A stretch of DNA of 64,000 bases from GCA-2746235 sp049609225 (GTDB lineage Bacteria; Planctomycetota; UBA1135): contig JBMYYH010000001.1 in assembly GCA_049609225.1 (NCBI GenBank), positions 1 through 64,000 of the forward strand. Direction: 5' to 3'. The notes below the pieces were generated by a model. That model did no database searches, was not told the origin of the DNA, and saw only the letters and a program-made list of their open reading frames with translations. Numbering within the stretch: the first letter of the stretch is position 1; each line of letters starts with the position of its first letter. Shown here in pieces: positions 25,949 to 34,391 of the stretch. Made by a program: the position numbers and the translations under genes.

Positions 25949-26331
25949 ATCCCTAAGGCCGCGGCACGTTCGTCGATCGCTGCTTGCACCAAGGCACGTA
26001 GCGCTGGGGTGCCGACCGCGTCTTCCGTGTGCACTTTCACATGCCGCAGCTTCTTGCCCGCGCCTTCCAAGAGCCCTTCGCCATCCGCGAGGGCCGCGCC
26101 CATAAAGAAGCCGAGGTTGACCCACTTCTTATGCGGTTGGATATACACATAACCTTCCGACATCTTCTTCGGCCCATGTCCGAAAGTCGCGGCGCGCTCT
26201 CCCAACCGCACGACTTCGGTGCTTTCCGGATGCAATGCCAAGACCATCGCCCGCAATGCGTGAGCGATGGTCTGGATTTCTGGGCTGGATGCTTCCAGCA
26301 GCTCTTCGAAGGTACCTAGTTCGGCGGACAT
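25945..26331 (-). CDS. DUF1801 domain protein (second)
   Basis: A 128-residue DUF1801-family protein, only distantly similar to the one at 21430. It shows the family's VVRLGERAATFGHGPKKM segment, GYVYIQPHKKWVNLGFFMGA, and the C-terminal KLRHVKVHTEDAVGTPALRA helix, which is common in the shorter branch of the family. The function is unknown. It lies 17 bases downstream of the pyrophosphatase gene on the same strand, so the two may be cotranscribed. Confidence 0.82.
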   Translation of the reverse strand: MSAELGTFEELLEASSPEIQTIAHALRAMVLALHPESTEVVRLGERAATFGHGPKKMSEGYVYIQPHKKWVNLGFFMGAALADGEGLLEGAGKKLRHVKVHTEDAVGTPALRALVQAAIDERAAALGI

Positions 26332-26348
26332 GCCACTAGGTTAGCGAC

Positions 26349-26990
26349 TCAGTACTGAACCTTGTCGCCTTCGTGCATGCCGGCGGGGAAGGCTTCGAGA
26401 TAATCTTCCATCGAAGCCTGCACCACGAGTTCCGCACGCTCGCGACCATAAGGCTCGCCGATGTGCACGGACGGAGCCGTGTTCGGTGCAAGCTTATAGG
26501 TGTTGAAGTAGTGCATGAGGCGCTCGATCAGCACGCTCGGAAGCTCACTGATGTCATCGAGGTGACCCCACTGGTGGTCGCAGTCGAGGATTGCGATGAT
26601 CTTGTCGTCGGCCTCGCCATCGTCCAGCATCGGCAGGCCACCGACGACGCGCGCGTTGAGCAGGGTTTCTGCACGCGTGATGGGGCGTTCGCTGATCACG
26701 CAGATATCAAGTGGATCATGGTCGCCGGTCTCTGCACCCGGCATCAGGTCACGCACGCGGTCGCCGCAGTAGGTGCGCGGCACGAAACCATAGAGGCCTG
26801 GTGGCAGCGAAGAGGTGCGCTGCGGACGATCGACCCGCAGGAAACCCGACTCCTTATCGATTTCATACTTCACCATGTCGAATGGCGTGATTTCGATGAA
26901 GGCGTGCACCAGCGAGGGTGGGTTCAAACCTGCACTCAGGCCATGCCAAGGGTGCGGACGGAATTTATGGAAGGCGCTATGCGGGGCCAT
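26349..26990 (-). CDS. ppa: Inorganic pyrophosphatase, family I
   Basis: A 213-residue soluble pyrophosphatase that hydrolyses PPi to two phosphates and so pulls biosynthetic reactions forward. Active-site blocks are VKYEIDKESGFLRVDRPQ (Glu and Lys of the phosphate pocket), LYGFVPRTYCGDRV, and the metal-binding ETGDHDPLDICVISE, with a further aspartate in ILDCDHQWGH. The opening HPWHGLSAG is typical of the longer bacterial and plant-like branch. The ATG at 26990 is well placed. The region opposite its start is free of coding on the other strand until about 27110. Confidence 0.93.
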   Translation of the reverse strand: MAPHSAFHKFRPHPWHGLSAGLNPPSLVHAFIEITPFDMVKYEIDKESGFLRVDRPQRTSSLPPGLYGFVPRTYCGDRVRDLMPGAETGDHDPLDICVISERPITRAETLLNARVVGGLPMLDDGEADDKIIAILDCDHQWGHLDDISELPSVLIERLMHYFNTYKLAPNTAPSVHIGEPYGRERAELVVQASMEDYLEAFPAGMHEGDKVQY

Positions 26991-27109
26991 CGCGGAATTG
27001 TCTCAGGCTGAGGGTGGGCCGTCAACGGGCATTGGGACAACTCAAGAGTCAGGCCCAGACGTCCGATAGGTCCATTTGGCGCTTTGTCGGTTCCGTCCTC
27101 GCGGATGCC

Positions 27110-29260
27110 ATGGCGCCGGTGACCACCATGACCGACTCCGCTGCATCGGCAACCCCCTCTCCTCTGGATTCCATCGGGGCAGAGAAACCTATGGTTCGTC
27201 TTGGCGTCGCTGAGGCCTCCTCCGCTCAGGTCGTTTTCGCGGGCCTGCAGGAATCGCTGGAAGTCCGCGTCCATGCGGTGAAGGACGACGGCATCGAGAT
27301 CCTCAGCTCCACCTTCTATCCCAAGAACACCTGTCTGGATCTGAAGTTGGAACCGCCGCGTGGATACGCAACCGCGGAAGGGCAGGATGCGATCGCGCTG
27401 ACGGGCACCGTCGCCAAGGTGCAGATGGTGGCTGCGGCCCCCACCTACCGCATGTGGATTCAGCTGGCGGATTTCGATCCATCGCTGCTGCATGCCATCT
27501 GGGTCCAATGCCGGACTGCGGATCAGGAGTCCGCGCAGAAACCCGCTGGATTCCCGGCGCCATCCTTCGCAGCTCCAGGTTGGGCCTTGCAGCTCATCCA
27601 CCAGGGCGTTGTCGACAAGGATCAGTTGCGTCAGGTGATCCTGCGTAGCAAGGAAGCCGATGCCAATTTGGAAGGCGCGCTGACTGCTGCTGGGTTGGCG
27701 AATGCGGAACAGATCGCATCGTGCAAGGCCTTGGAGTTCAGCGTGCCATTCCTGGACACGCGCGCCTTCGAGATCTGCATGGAGAACCGCGCGCTGCTTT
27801 CCCTGGATGTCGCCCGCAAACAGCAGCTATTCCCGCTTTTCCAGCTGGATGGAGTTCTCACGCTGGGCATGGTTGACCCTACCGATCTAGCCGTCATCGA
27901 CCAGGTGCGTTTGGAAACGAATTGCCAAGTAGAACCCTGCTTATTGCTGCCAGCCGCGATCGATGGCCTCATCGACAATGCGCGCCTCAAGCAATCGGCG
28001 GCAGCCACGCGTGCCCAGGCCAAGGAAGTGGAAGTCGCAGCGGCCAAGGTGGAAGACGAGAGTGCCGTCATGAACGCGAACGTGCGCCTGGTGCATTCCA
28101 TCATCGAAGAGGCTGCGGAGGACGGCGCCAGTGACCTTCACTTCGAACCGGAGCAAGGACAACTGCGCGTACGGATGCGCGTGGATGGCGTCATGCGTGA
28201 GAAGGCGACTTATCCTTCCAGCCAGCAAGCCTCGATCGTTTCGCGCATCAAGGTGCTGTCCAAACTTGATATCGCGGAGACCCGACGCCCGCAAGATGGT
28301 CACTTCAGCATGGAGTTATCCTTCGGAAGTGTTGATATCCGCGTTTCGACGATTCCGACGGTCTACGGTGAGAACGTGGTGCTGCGTCTGCTCGTTTCCG
28401 AGGGAGAAGTCCTCGGCTTGGAGGATCTCGGCATGGCCGACGACGTCCACGGCAAGATGGAGGCCTTCCTTGAGAATCCGCATGGCATGATCCTGGTCAC
28501 TGGCCCTACCGGTAGTGGCAAGACCACCACGCTGTATGCCGCTTTGGCGCGCCTTGGAACTCCGGAGCGCAATGTGGTCACGGTCGAGGATCCAGTGGAG
28601 AAACGAATCCAATTCCTGCGTCAGACGGAGGTGAATCCGAAAGCCGGAGTGACCTTCGCGACGGGTTTGCGCAGCATTCTGCGGCAGGACCCGGATGTCA
28701 TCATGATCGGTGAGATTCGCGATGAGGAAGCAGCGGAGCTTGCGGTGCAGGCTGCGCTCACTGGCCACTTGGTGTTGAGCACTCTGCATACCAACGATGC
28801 CTGTGGCGCCATCGTGCGCCTGAATGAGATGGGCGTGCCCCCATTCCTGATCACCTCGTCCTTGCGCGCCGTGATCAGCCAACGACTCGCACGCAAGGTG
28901 TGTGAGGTCTGCGCGGAAGAAGTGGCTCCGGACATGCGTCTTGCCGAGGGCCTTGGACTGGAGGACGTCGCGGGAATCACTTTCCTGCAGGGCGCTGGAT
29001 GCCCGACTTGCCTGCATTCTGGCTACAAGGGACGCGTCGGATTGTACGAGATGCTCGAGTTGAACTCGGAGTTGCGCGCCGCCTTGCTGGGACGTGCATC
29101 GCGAAGTGAAATCGAAGCCGTAGCGCAGGATGCGCTGTTCTGCAGCATGCGCATGGATGGATTGCGTCGGATCCGGGAGGGAGTCACCACCCTGGAAGAG
29201 GTCGCCCGCATCGTCGGCTTGAAGACCTCCGTCCAAGATCGCAAACGGGAAGGTGAATAA
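27110..29260 (+). CDS. GspE/PilB-type secretion or pilus assembly ATPase
   Basis: A 716-residue hexameric ATPase that powers pilus or pseudopilus assembly from the cytoplasm. Residues 20-140 form a beta-rich N-terminal domain of unclear type. An MshEN-like domain follows, then the catalytic core: Walker A GPTGSGKTTT (Lys471), Walker B VIMIGEIRDEE, His box GHLVLSTLHTNDA, and a tetracysteine zinc site (CEVC and CPTC). An ATG at 27128 is an alternative start; the frame is open back to 26918, where it overlaps ppa without similarity. It is the first gene of the pilus-like cluster and ends two bases before the platform gene. Confidence 0.92.
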   Translation: MAPVTTMTDSAASATPSPLDSIGAEKPMVRLGVAEASSAQVVFAGLQESLEVRVHAVKDDGIEILSSTFYPKNTCLDLKLEPPRGYATAEGQDAIALTGTVAKVQMVAAAPTYRMWIQLADFDPSLLHAIWVQCRTADQESAQKPAGFPAPSFAAPGWALQLIHQGVVDKDQLRQVILRSKEADANLEGALTAAGLANAEQIASCKALEFSVPFLDTRAFEICMENRALLSLDVARKQQLFPLFQLDGVLTLGMVDPTDLAVIDQVRLETNCQVEPCLLLPAAIDGLIDNARLKQSAAATRAQAKEVEVAAAKVEDESAVMNANVRLVHSIIEEAAEDGASDLHFEPEQGQLRVRMRVDGVMREKATYPSSQQASIVSRIKVLSKLDIAETRRPQDGHFSMELSFGSVDIRVSTIPTVYGENVVLRLLVSEGEVLGLEDLGMADDVHGKMEAFLENPHGMILVTGPTGSGKTTTLYAALARLGTPERNVVTVEDPVEKRIQFLRQTEVNPKAGVTFATGLRSILRQDPDVIMIGEIRDEEAAELAVQAALTGHLVLSTLHTNDACGAIVRLNEMGVPPFLITSSLRAVISQRLARKVCEVCAEEVAPDMRLAEGLGLEDVAGITFLQGAGCPTCLHSGYKGRVGLYEMLELNSELRAALLGRASRSEIEAVAQDALFCSMRMDGLRRIREGVTTLEEVARIVGLKTSVQDRKREGE

Positions 29261-29262
29261 GC

Positions 29263-30525
29263 ATGGCTGCCTTCGCATGTAGAAGTCGAGATGCTTCCGG
29301 AACCGCGGTCGAGACCAAGGTCGAGGCCGACACCGTGCGCGACGCCATGGCGCAGCTCGAAGAGGACGGCCTGTACCCGATCGAGATCCATCCCATTGAG
29401 GCTGAATCGGCCGATAAGCCCTCGAAACGGGCAGTATCCGCCGCACCCGAGCCCAAGAAGGCGGCCCCCAAAGGCCTCCATCGGGTCAAAGTTGGGCGCA
29501 AGGAGGTCATGCAGTTCTCCGTGCAGCTCGGCAGCAGTTTGGAGGCGGGCATTCCGATTCTCCAGAGTGTCCAGGCCTGCGCCGACATGACCCGCAACCA
29601 GAACTTCCAGCAGGTGCTGCAGAGCATGGCTGTGGAGATCGAAGGTGGTGCTCCGCTGTCCGATGCGATGCGCCAATACCCGAACGTCTTCCCCCATGCC
29701 TATGTGGGCACGGTGGCTGCAGGCGAAGCTTCCGGAACTCTCGAGGACATGCTCGAGAACTTGGTGGAATTCCTCGAAGCCGATCTCGAAGTCCGCTCCG
29801 ACGTCCGCTCGGCCATCATGTATCCCGCCATCGTGGTGGTTTCCTTGTGCCTCGCGGTTGCGGTCCTGGTGGTCTTCGTGGTACCGCGCTTCACCGCTTT
29901 CTACTCCGGCTTCGACACCGAGCTCCCCGTCGCGACGCGCATGCTGATGAGCTTCAGCACATTCCTCCAGGAACACTATGCGCTGGTTCTCTTGGGCATG
30001 ATCGGCGCTGGTTTCGCTCTCTTTCGCATGATGCGTATCCCCGTCATCGCGACGGCACGCGATCGTTTCATCCTTAAGATTCCTGTCCTCGGGAAACTCA
30101 TCGAAACCTCGATTACGCTGCAGGTCGTGCAGCTCCTTGGCCTCTTCACCAAGGCCGGTGTACCGATTCTTGATGCTATACGCTCCGCTGCAAGCACCGT
30201 GGGCAATACCAAGATTCGCCAGGACCTGAATGTGGTGGCAGACGGCATTTCCTCTGGCCAAACCATGGCTGCAGGCATGCAGGAAGTCGACTGTTTCCCT
30301 CCGGAAGCCCGCCATATGCTCGCGAATGGCGAATCCACCGGATCCATGGAACGCGCCTGCATGTCCACCGCGAAGCGCTACAAGAAGGAGCTTCGCACCA
30401 TGACCAAGACGCTTGCGACCCTGATTGAACCCATGCTGACGCTGGTTCTGGCTGGAATCGTCCTGTTCATTGCCCTGGCTGTGTTCCTCCCCATGTGGGA
30501 TCTGGCCAACGTCGCGAAAGAATAG
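29263..30525 (+). CDS. GspF/PilC-type inner-membrane platform protein
   Basis: A 420-residue polytopic membrane protein that couples the assembly ATPase to pilin movement. It has two copies of the T2SSF domain (about residues 85-205 and 290-410). Typical blocks are QFSVQLGSSLEAGIPILQSV and the second-repeat LLGLFTKAGVPILDAI, and membrane helices lie near 185-210, 240-262 and 385-410. The N-terminal 75 residues carry a small domain starting ACRSRDASGTAVE, common in PilC. It follows the ATPase gene by two bases. Confidence 0.92.
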   Translation: MAAFACRSRDASGTAVETKVEADTVRDAMAQLEEDGLYPIEIHPIEAESADKPSKRAVSAAPEPKKAAPKGLHRVKVGRKEVMQFSVQLGSSLEAGIPILQSVQACADMTRNQNFQQVLQSMAVEIEGGAPLSDAMRQYPNVFPHAYVGTVAAGEASGTLEDMLENLVEFLEADLEVRSDVRSAIMYPAIVVVSLCLAVAVLVVFVVPRFTAFYSGFDTELPVATRMLMSFSTFLQEHYALVLLGMIGAGFALFRMMRIPVIATARDRFILKIPVLGKLIETSITLQVVQLLGLFTKAGVPILDAIRSAASTVGNTKIRQDLNVVADGISSGQTMAAGMQEVDCFPPEARHMLANGESTGSMERACMSTAKRYKKELRTMTKTLATLIEPMLTLVLAGIVLFIALAVFLPMWDLANVAKE

Positions 30526-30536
30526 ATGTTTTTTCC

Positions 30537-30555
30537 GGAATCCCTAAGGGATTCC
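30537..30555 (+). repeat. Short perfect inverted repeat upstream of the major pilin gene
   Basis: GGAATCCCT and AGGGATTCC flank one base, nine bases on each side. It lies in the 118-base leader between the platform gene and the pilin gene, just after a TTTTTT run. It could be an mRNA-stabilising or processing hairpin; no T-run follows it, so it is not called a plus-strand terminator. Confidence 0.5.
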
Positions 30556-30643
30556 AAGGCGAAGGTCGATAGGTTCTGCGGCGCTCTGACTCTCCGACAG
30601 ACCTTCAGGCGACCCATCACCTTCACATCGCACTTGTAAACCA

Positions 30644-31090
30644 ATGAAGCTAAACAAGACACGCAATGGCCAGGCTGGATTCACCCTTGTGGAACTCGTC
30701 GTGGTCATCATCGTCCTCGGTATTCTGGCCGCAATCGCCGTGCCGAAATTCATGGATTTCACCACTGACGCCAAAGACTCTGCCCTGAAAGGCAGCCTCG
30801 GTGGCGTTCGTTCTGCAATCTCAAACTTCTACGCCTACTCCGGCACTCCTGCAGGCGGCGGCACCATTGCTTACCCGACCTTGGCTGAGCTGACGACCAC
30901 CGGAACCGTAATGGCGCAGGGAATCCCTGCGAACCCCTACTCCACCGGAGCCGATCCTTCTGCCGTGATCGCAGGTACCACCAAAGGCACCCCGGCTACT
31001 GCCGGCACGACGGGTGGATGGTGCTACAAGGCGTCCACTGGAGAGTTCTGGGCCAATACCGCTAGCGGTGCTGGCGAAGCCAGCGAATAA
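30644..31090 (+). CDS. Major pilin/pseudopilin, GspG-like
   Basis: A 148-residue type IV pilin-like protein. The basic leader ends at the prepilin peptidase site and the mature protein starts FTLVELVVVIIVLGILAAIA, with Glu5 present. The following VPKFMDFTTDAKDSALKGSL resembles GspG and related major pseudopilins. The C-terminal part is glycine/threonine-rich with a single WCYK patch. It is set off by a 118-base leader upstream and a terminator-like hairpin downstream, which fits a highly expressed structural subunit. Confidence 0.9.
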   Translation: MKLNKTRNGQAGFTLVELVVVIIVLGILAAIAVPKFMDFTTDAKDSALKGSLGGVRSAISNFYAYSGTPAGGGTIAYPTLAELTTTGTVMAQGIPANPYSTGADPSAVIAGTTKGTPATAGTTGGWCYKASTGEFWANTASGAGEASE

Positions 31091-31103
31091 CTGGAGCACA
31101 TCG

Positions 31104-31153
31104 AGCGCCGGCCATGCAGCAAACCACCTTTGGATGCTCTGGCCGGCGCTTTT
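31104..31153 (+). terminator. Terminator/attenuator between major pilin and minor pseudopilins
   Basis: AGCGCCGGCCA at 31104-31114 pairs perfectly with TGGCCGGCGCT at 31140-31150 around a 25-base loop, followed by a short T-run. It sits in the 80 bases between the major pilin stop and the next pseudopilin ATG. Partial termination here would give more pilin than downstream products. Confidence 0.7.
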
Positions 31154-31170
31154 CCAATTCCTCAACGATC

Positions 31171-31671
31171 ATGAAAAAAGCCCAGCACGGATTCTCCCTG
31201 GTGGAGCTCATGCTCATGCTGACGGTCATCGGCATCCTTTCTGGAGTTGCCGTAGCCTCACTGAACGGGCTGACGTCCTCCCAACAGGATGTTGCAGCCG
31301 CTCGCGTTCGCTCGGCAGTGATCCATGCCCAACTGTGGGCCATCAGCACCGGCGACTCGACCTGGGTCCAGTTCGATGCTGGATCCGACCTGGTCCGCTT
31401 GTACTGCGAGGATGAAGGCAATCCGGGCAAAGCCAACCGCGTTGCCATGCTCGACCCCTTAACGCGAAGCGCCATGGAGATTCACCTTGGCAACGACAGC
31501 TCTGGCATTACCTCGGTGGATTTCGACACGACTGCGGAAGTGCAGTTCGATGCCCAAGGCCTTCCTTATGACGCCGATGGTGCCCTACTCACTTCCGATG
31601 GAGTGGTGGGATTCACTGGCGGCGCCACCCTCCGCGTGACCCGCAACACCGGATACATCAAGTTGGATTAG
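31171..31671 (+). CDS. Minor pseudopilin, GspH-like
   Basis: A 166-residue prepilin with a short KKAQHG leader and mature start FSLVELMLMLTVIGILSGVA (Glu5 present). The soluble part has AARVRSAVIHAQLWAISTGD and a beta-rich C-terminus ending GGATLRVTRNTGYIKLD, which fits GspH/FimT-type minor pseudopilins. The ATG at 31171 is chosen because it gives a normal leader; codons further upstream in the frame form the terminator hairpin. The next pseudopilin starts four bases after the stop. Confidence 0.85.
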   Translation: MKKAQHGFSLVELMLMLTVIGILSGVAVASLNGLTSSQQDVAAARVRSAVIHAQLWAISTGDSTWVQFDAGSDLVRLYCEDEGNPGKANRVAMLDPLTRSAMEIHLGNDSSGITSVDFDTTAEVQFDAQGLPYDADGALLTSDGVVGFTGGATLRVTRNTGYIKLD

Positions 31672-31675
31672 TTCC

Positions 31676-32188
31676 ATGAGAATCCGTACCAACTTGCGAC
31701 CGGGCCGCTCCGGAACCAACGGTTTCACTCTGGTGGAACTCGTCGCAAGCATGACGGTCTTGGCCATCATTGCACTGATTGCTTCCAATGTGATCATGGA
31801 GTCGATGCGCGTCTACTCCCGCGCGATTCCTGCCATGGGAGTTTCCTACAAATCAGATTTGGCCCTGCGCACGCTCCTGCGTGACATTCGCGACTTGAGC
31901 GATCGCAACGCCATCTCGGTGTTCACTAGCACGGCCTTCACTTTCGAGGATTCTAACGGCACCGAAATCGCCTATGTCCTTACAGGCACGGACCTGACGC
32001 GCAATGGTGACCTGCTGGCTGATGACGTCATCAGCTTCTCCTTTCAATACCTGGAAAGCGATGGCAGCGTGGCTGGAGATGCGATCGACCTGCACCTCGT
32101 CGACATCGATTTCACCGTGCAAAGCGGCAACCAGAGTCTGCGTTCCCGCAGCCTTGCCTTCCCACGATCTCTGGGGGTATCCCTGTGA
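31676..32188 (+). CDS. Minor pseudopilin, GspJ-like
   Basis: A 170-residue prepilin with a basic leader ending at NG and mature start FTLVELVASMTVLAIIALIA (Glu5 present). The helix continues into YSRAIPAMGVSYKSDLALRT, then a beta-rich domain with VLTGTDLTRNGDLLADDVIS, common in GspJ-type proteins. It lies between a GspH-like and a GspK-like gene, and its stop overlaps the next start by four bases, as expected for an ordered minor pseudopilin set that initiates the pilus tip. Confidence 0.82.
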   Translation: MRIRTNLRPGRSGTNGFTLVELVASMTVLAIIALIASNVIMESMRVYSRAIPAMGVSYKSDLALRTLLRDIRDLSDRNAISVFTSTAFTFEDSNGTEIAYVLTGTDLTRNGDLLADDVISFSFQYLESDGSVAGDAIDLHLVDIDFTVQSGNQSLRSRSLAFPRSLGVSL

Positions 32189-33153
32189 TGTTGCTCTCTC
32201 CTAGGAAAAGCGCTGCCTCGCAACGAGGCTCTGCCCTGTTACCGCTCGTCGCCGCCATGTTGATCATGGTGTTGACCGGTGTGGCACTTTCAGAGACTTT
32301 CGGCTCGCAACGCATGGAATCCGTCTTGGATGTGGAATCCACGCGCGCGATCTGGATTGCGGAAGCTGGAATCTATCACGCTGTCCATGAAGGCAGCGGC
32401 ATCTCTACGCCGGTTTCCTTCGGCGGCGGAACCTATGCCGTGAATAAGGATGGCAACATTTATGTCTCGGATGGAATCCGCGGCATGGCGTATGGCATCG
32501 CCACGATGGAAGTCTCCACGGAGGTTGAGAGTGGCCCCTTGGATGTGCCGGCTTCAATCGCCACACTGGAGATTACGAGCGATAAGAAATATGAGATGAA
32601 CCTCGTGAGCATCTCCGCGACCGATGTCGAGATTGAATCCTTCGAGCTTAGCGACGACGCCGATGGGGAGTACGAAGCTCATCGCTTCAAGCTCGACAAT
32701 CACGATATTTGGCACGAGCACAGTGGTATCGACGTGCCCACTGGAGTCGTGAACATGAACTCCGGCAACTCCGATAAGCGCACCATCGAGTCGTACGACG
32801 ACCCGGTCCTGCTCTATCAATCCGATGAGGAGCCGGATGATCCCATTACGTACACCCTCGTCCTTCACTTCACGGATGGTCGTCAATCCACTCTGACCTT
32901 CACGGTGCCTTGGGGTGACGATGACGATGATGATGATGATGACGATGACGACGGCGGAAGCTGTGGTGGTGGCTATGGCTGTGGCGGTGGTTGTGGCAGA
33001 GGTAGCTCCGGCCGTGGCTGCGGTGGCGGCGGCTATGGCGGTGGATATGGCGGTGGCGGATACGGTGGCGGATACGGCGGAGGTTATGGCGGTGGTTATG
33101 GTGGAGGTTGTGGTGGCAATGGCGGCGCCGGAGGAGGGCACGAGCACTTCTAA
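32185..33153 (+). CDS. GspK/PilX-like minor pseudopilin with Asp- and Gly-rich tail
   Basis: A 322-residue protein. The leader ends QRG and the hydrophobic helix SALLPLVAAMLIMVLTGVA lacks Glu5, as in GspK/PilX-type proteins. Residues 115-240 form a beta-sandwich-like domain (LDVPASIATLEITSDKKY up to LHFTDGRQSTLTFTVPW) that is paralogous to the C-terminal domain of the next gene. After it comes an unbroken run of 12 aspartates and then a tail dominated by Gly, Tyr and Cys. The Asp run and Gly tail are encoded by short DNA repeats prone to slippage. An acidic run could bind calcium, which is inference. Confidence 0.8.
   Translation: MMLLSPRKSAASQRGSALLPLVAAMLIMVLTGVALSETFGSQRMESVLDVESTRAIWIAEAGIYHAVHEGSGISTPVSFGGGTYAVNKDGNIYVSDGIRGMAYGIATMEVSTEVESGPLDVPASIATLEITSDKKYEMNLVSISATDVEIESFELSDDADGEYEAHRFKLDNHDIWHEHSGIDVPTGVVNMNSGNSDKRTIESYDDPVLLYQSDEEPDDPITYTLVLHFTDGRQSTLTFTVPWGDDDDDDDDDDDDGGSCGGGYGCGGGCGRGSSGRGCGGGGYGGGYGGGGYGGGYGGGYGGGYGGGCGGNGGAGGGHEHF
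32914..33138 (+). repeat. Low-complexity GAT/GAC and GGN trinucleotide repeats
   Basis: A tract of GAT/GAC codons (about 32917-32953) encodes the poly-Asp run, followed by about 185 bases dominated by GGT/GGC/GGA codons with TAT and TGT. It is inside the GspK/PilX-like gene and keeps the frame open. Length variation between strains would be expected by slippage. Confidence 0.85.
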
Positions 33154-34274
33154 TGCGCACTTCTCACAACCAAAGAACCAGTTGCTCCAAACGGTTCACG
33201 GATGTTGCCCAACGTGGCATCACCCTGGTGGAGACCGTCATCGCGGTCTTGGTACTGGGCATTGCTGTCCCCCCACTGGTGACCCTCTTCGGAGAAGTCT
33301 CCACGCAAACGGTGGATGACTCTTACCAGCGTGTCGCGTTGATCTATGCCGAGTCGATGCTCGAGGAGATCGTCTCCAAGGAGTTCGAAGACCCGCAGTC
33401 AAGCACGGGTAGCTTCGGCACGGAAGAAGGTCTACGCGCGAATTTCGATGACATCGATGACTTCGATGGCCTGAGCAACTCCCCGCCCAAGCATATCGAT
33501 GGAAGCCTACTCGATCAGTACGCCGGCTTCACGCGCAGCGTCATCATCGACAATGTCACTGCAGAGGAAACGGATCCAGCAAGCGCGGAATCCGATGGTT
33601 CCACCGACTTCAAGCGCATTCGCGTGACGGTGGCGTGGACGTCCGGTCGCGGTGGTGAAGTCACCTTGGCGACCTTGCGTTCGCAACTTTCGACAGCAGG
33701 ACCGACTGGATTACTGGATGTCCCTGCTTCCGTCGCGACGATTCGTAAGACCGCTTCCAAGAAGTTCGCTCTGGACCTCGTCAACATTTCCGGGGAAGAC
33801 CTGGTCATTGAATCCTTCGAGATAAGCGAAGGTAGTAGTGAAAGTAGTGGCAGTGGCTGTGTCGCGAGTTGTGTTTGTTGCGGCGGCGTCGGCACTTGCC
33901 CCTATGACTGCGATGATCGCCACGAGGATGAAGATGACATCTGCGATGACGAAGATGATCTCGACGGTGATGATGAAGATGACTGCGGATATGACGGAGA
34001 CGACGACGATGATGATGACGACCCTGAAACCAAGGTCAAGAAGCTCCGCCTAGACTCCAAACAGATTTGGTCCAAGGGCAGCGGCATCTGGTTGCCGACC
34101 GGCATCACCGACCTCAATAAGGGCAGCACCTCCGACCGCACCATTGATTGGGACGACTCTCCCAAGCTCGAATTCCAGGTGAAGGAAAAGCCCGAGGACA
34201 GCATGGCTTACACGCTGACCCTGTATTTCACGGACGGCCGTAGCTCGACGCTTCCCTTCACGGTCGATTGGTAG
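33153..34274 (+). CDS. GspI/PilV-like minor pseudopilin with Cys/Asp-rich insertion
   Basis: A 373-residue prepilin: leader ending QRG, mature start ITLVETVIAVLVLGIAVPPL with Glu5, then a helix. The C-terminal domain (LDVPASVATIRKTASKKF to LYFTDGRSSTLPFTVDW) is paralogous to that of the preceding gene. In this copy an insertion with seven or more cysteines and long Asp/Glu-rich stretches (about residues 225-292) splits the domain in the middle. The ATG shares a base with the preceding TAA (TAATG). A terminator follows, so the pseudopilin block probably ends here. Confidence 0.82.
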   Translation: MRTSHNQRTSCSKRFTDVAQRGITLVETVIAVLVLGIAVPPLVTLFGEVSTQTVDDSYQRVALIYAESMLEEIVSKEFEDPQSSTGSFGTEEGLRANFDDIDDFDGLSNSPPKHIDGSLLDQYAGFTRSVIIDNVTAEETDPASAESDGSTDFKRIRVTVAWTSGRGGEVTLATLRSQLSTAGPTGLLDVPASVATIRKTASKKFALDLVNISGEDLVIESFEISEGSSESSGSGCVASCVCCGGVGTCPYDCDDRHEDEDDICDDEDDLDGDDEDDCGYDGDDDDDDDDPETKVKKLRLDSKQIWSKGSGIWLPTGITDLNKGSTSDRTIDWDDSPKLEFQVKEKPEDSMAYTLTLYFTDGRSSTLPFTVDW

Positions 34275-34290
34275 AAGAACGGGCTTACTG

Positions 34291-34322
34291 GCCTGAAAAC
34301 AGCGCTTTTTAGGCGGTTTTTT
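34291..34322 (+). terminator. Rho-independent terminator after the pseudopilin block
   Basis: GCCTGAAAA pairs with TTTTTAGGC (nine pairs, one G-T) around CAGCGC, followed by GG and six T. It separates the pilin genes from the PilM-N/O/P/Q-type genes that begin 70 bases further on. Confidence 0.85.
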
Positions 34323-34391
34323 CACTTAAGGGAATTCCCCTCTTTTTCCGAAAAGAAGCAGGGACTCCCTCCTGGCACGTACGACCAGACC

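Noticed and set aside
30537..30555. Plus-strand Rho-independent terminator after the platform gene
   Set aside because: The T-run precedes the hairpin rather than following it; kept only as an inverted repeat.
32914..33138. CRISPR array or tandem-repeat element in the Gly-rich stretch
   Set aside because: No repeat-spacer structure; it is in-frame low-complexity coding sequence.
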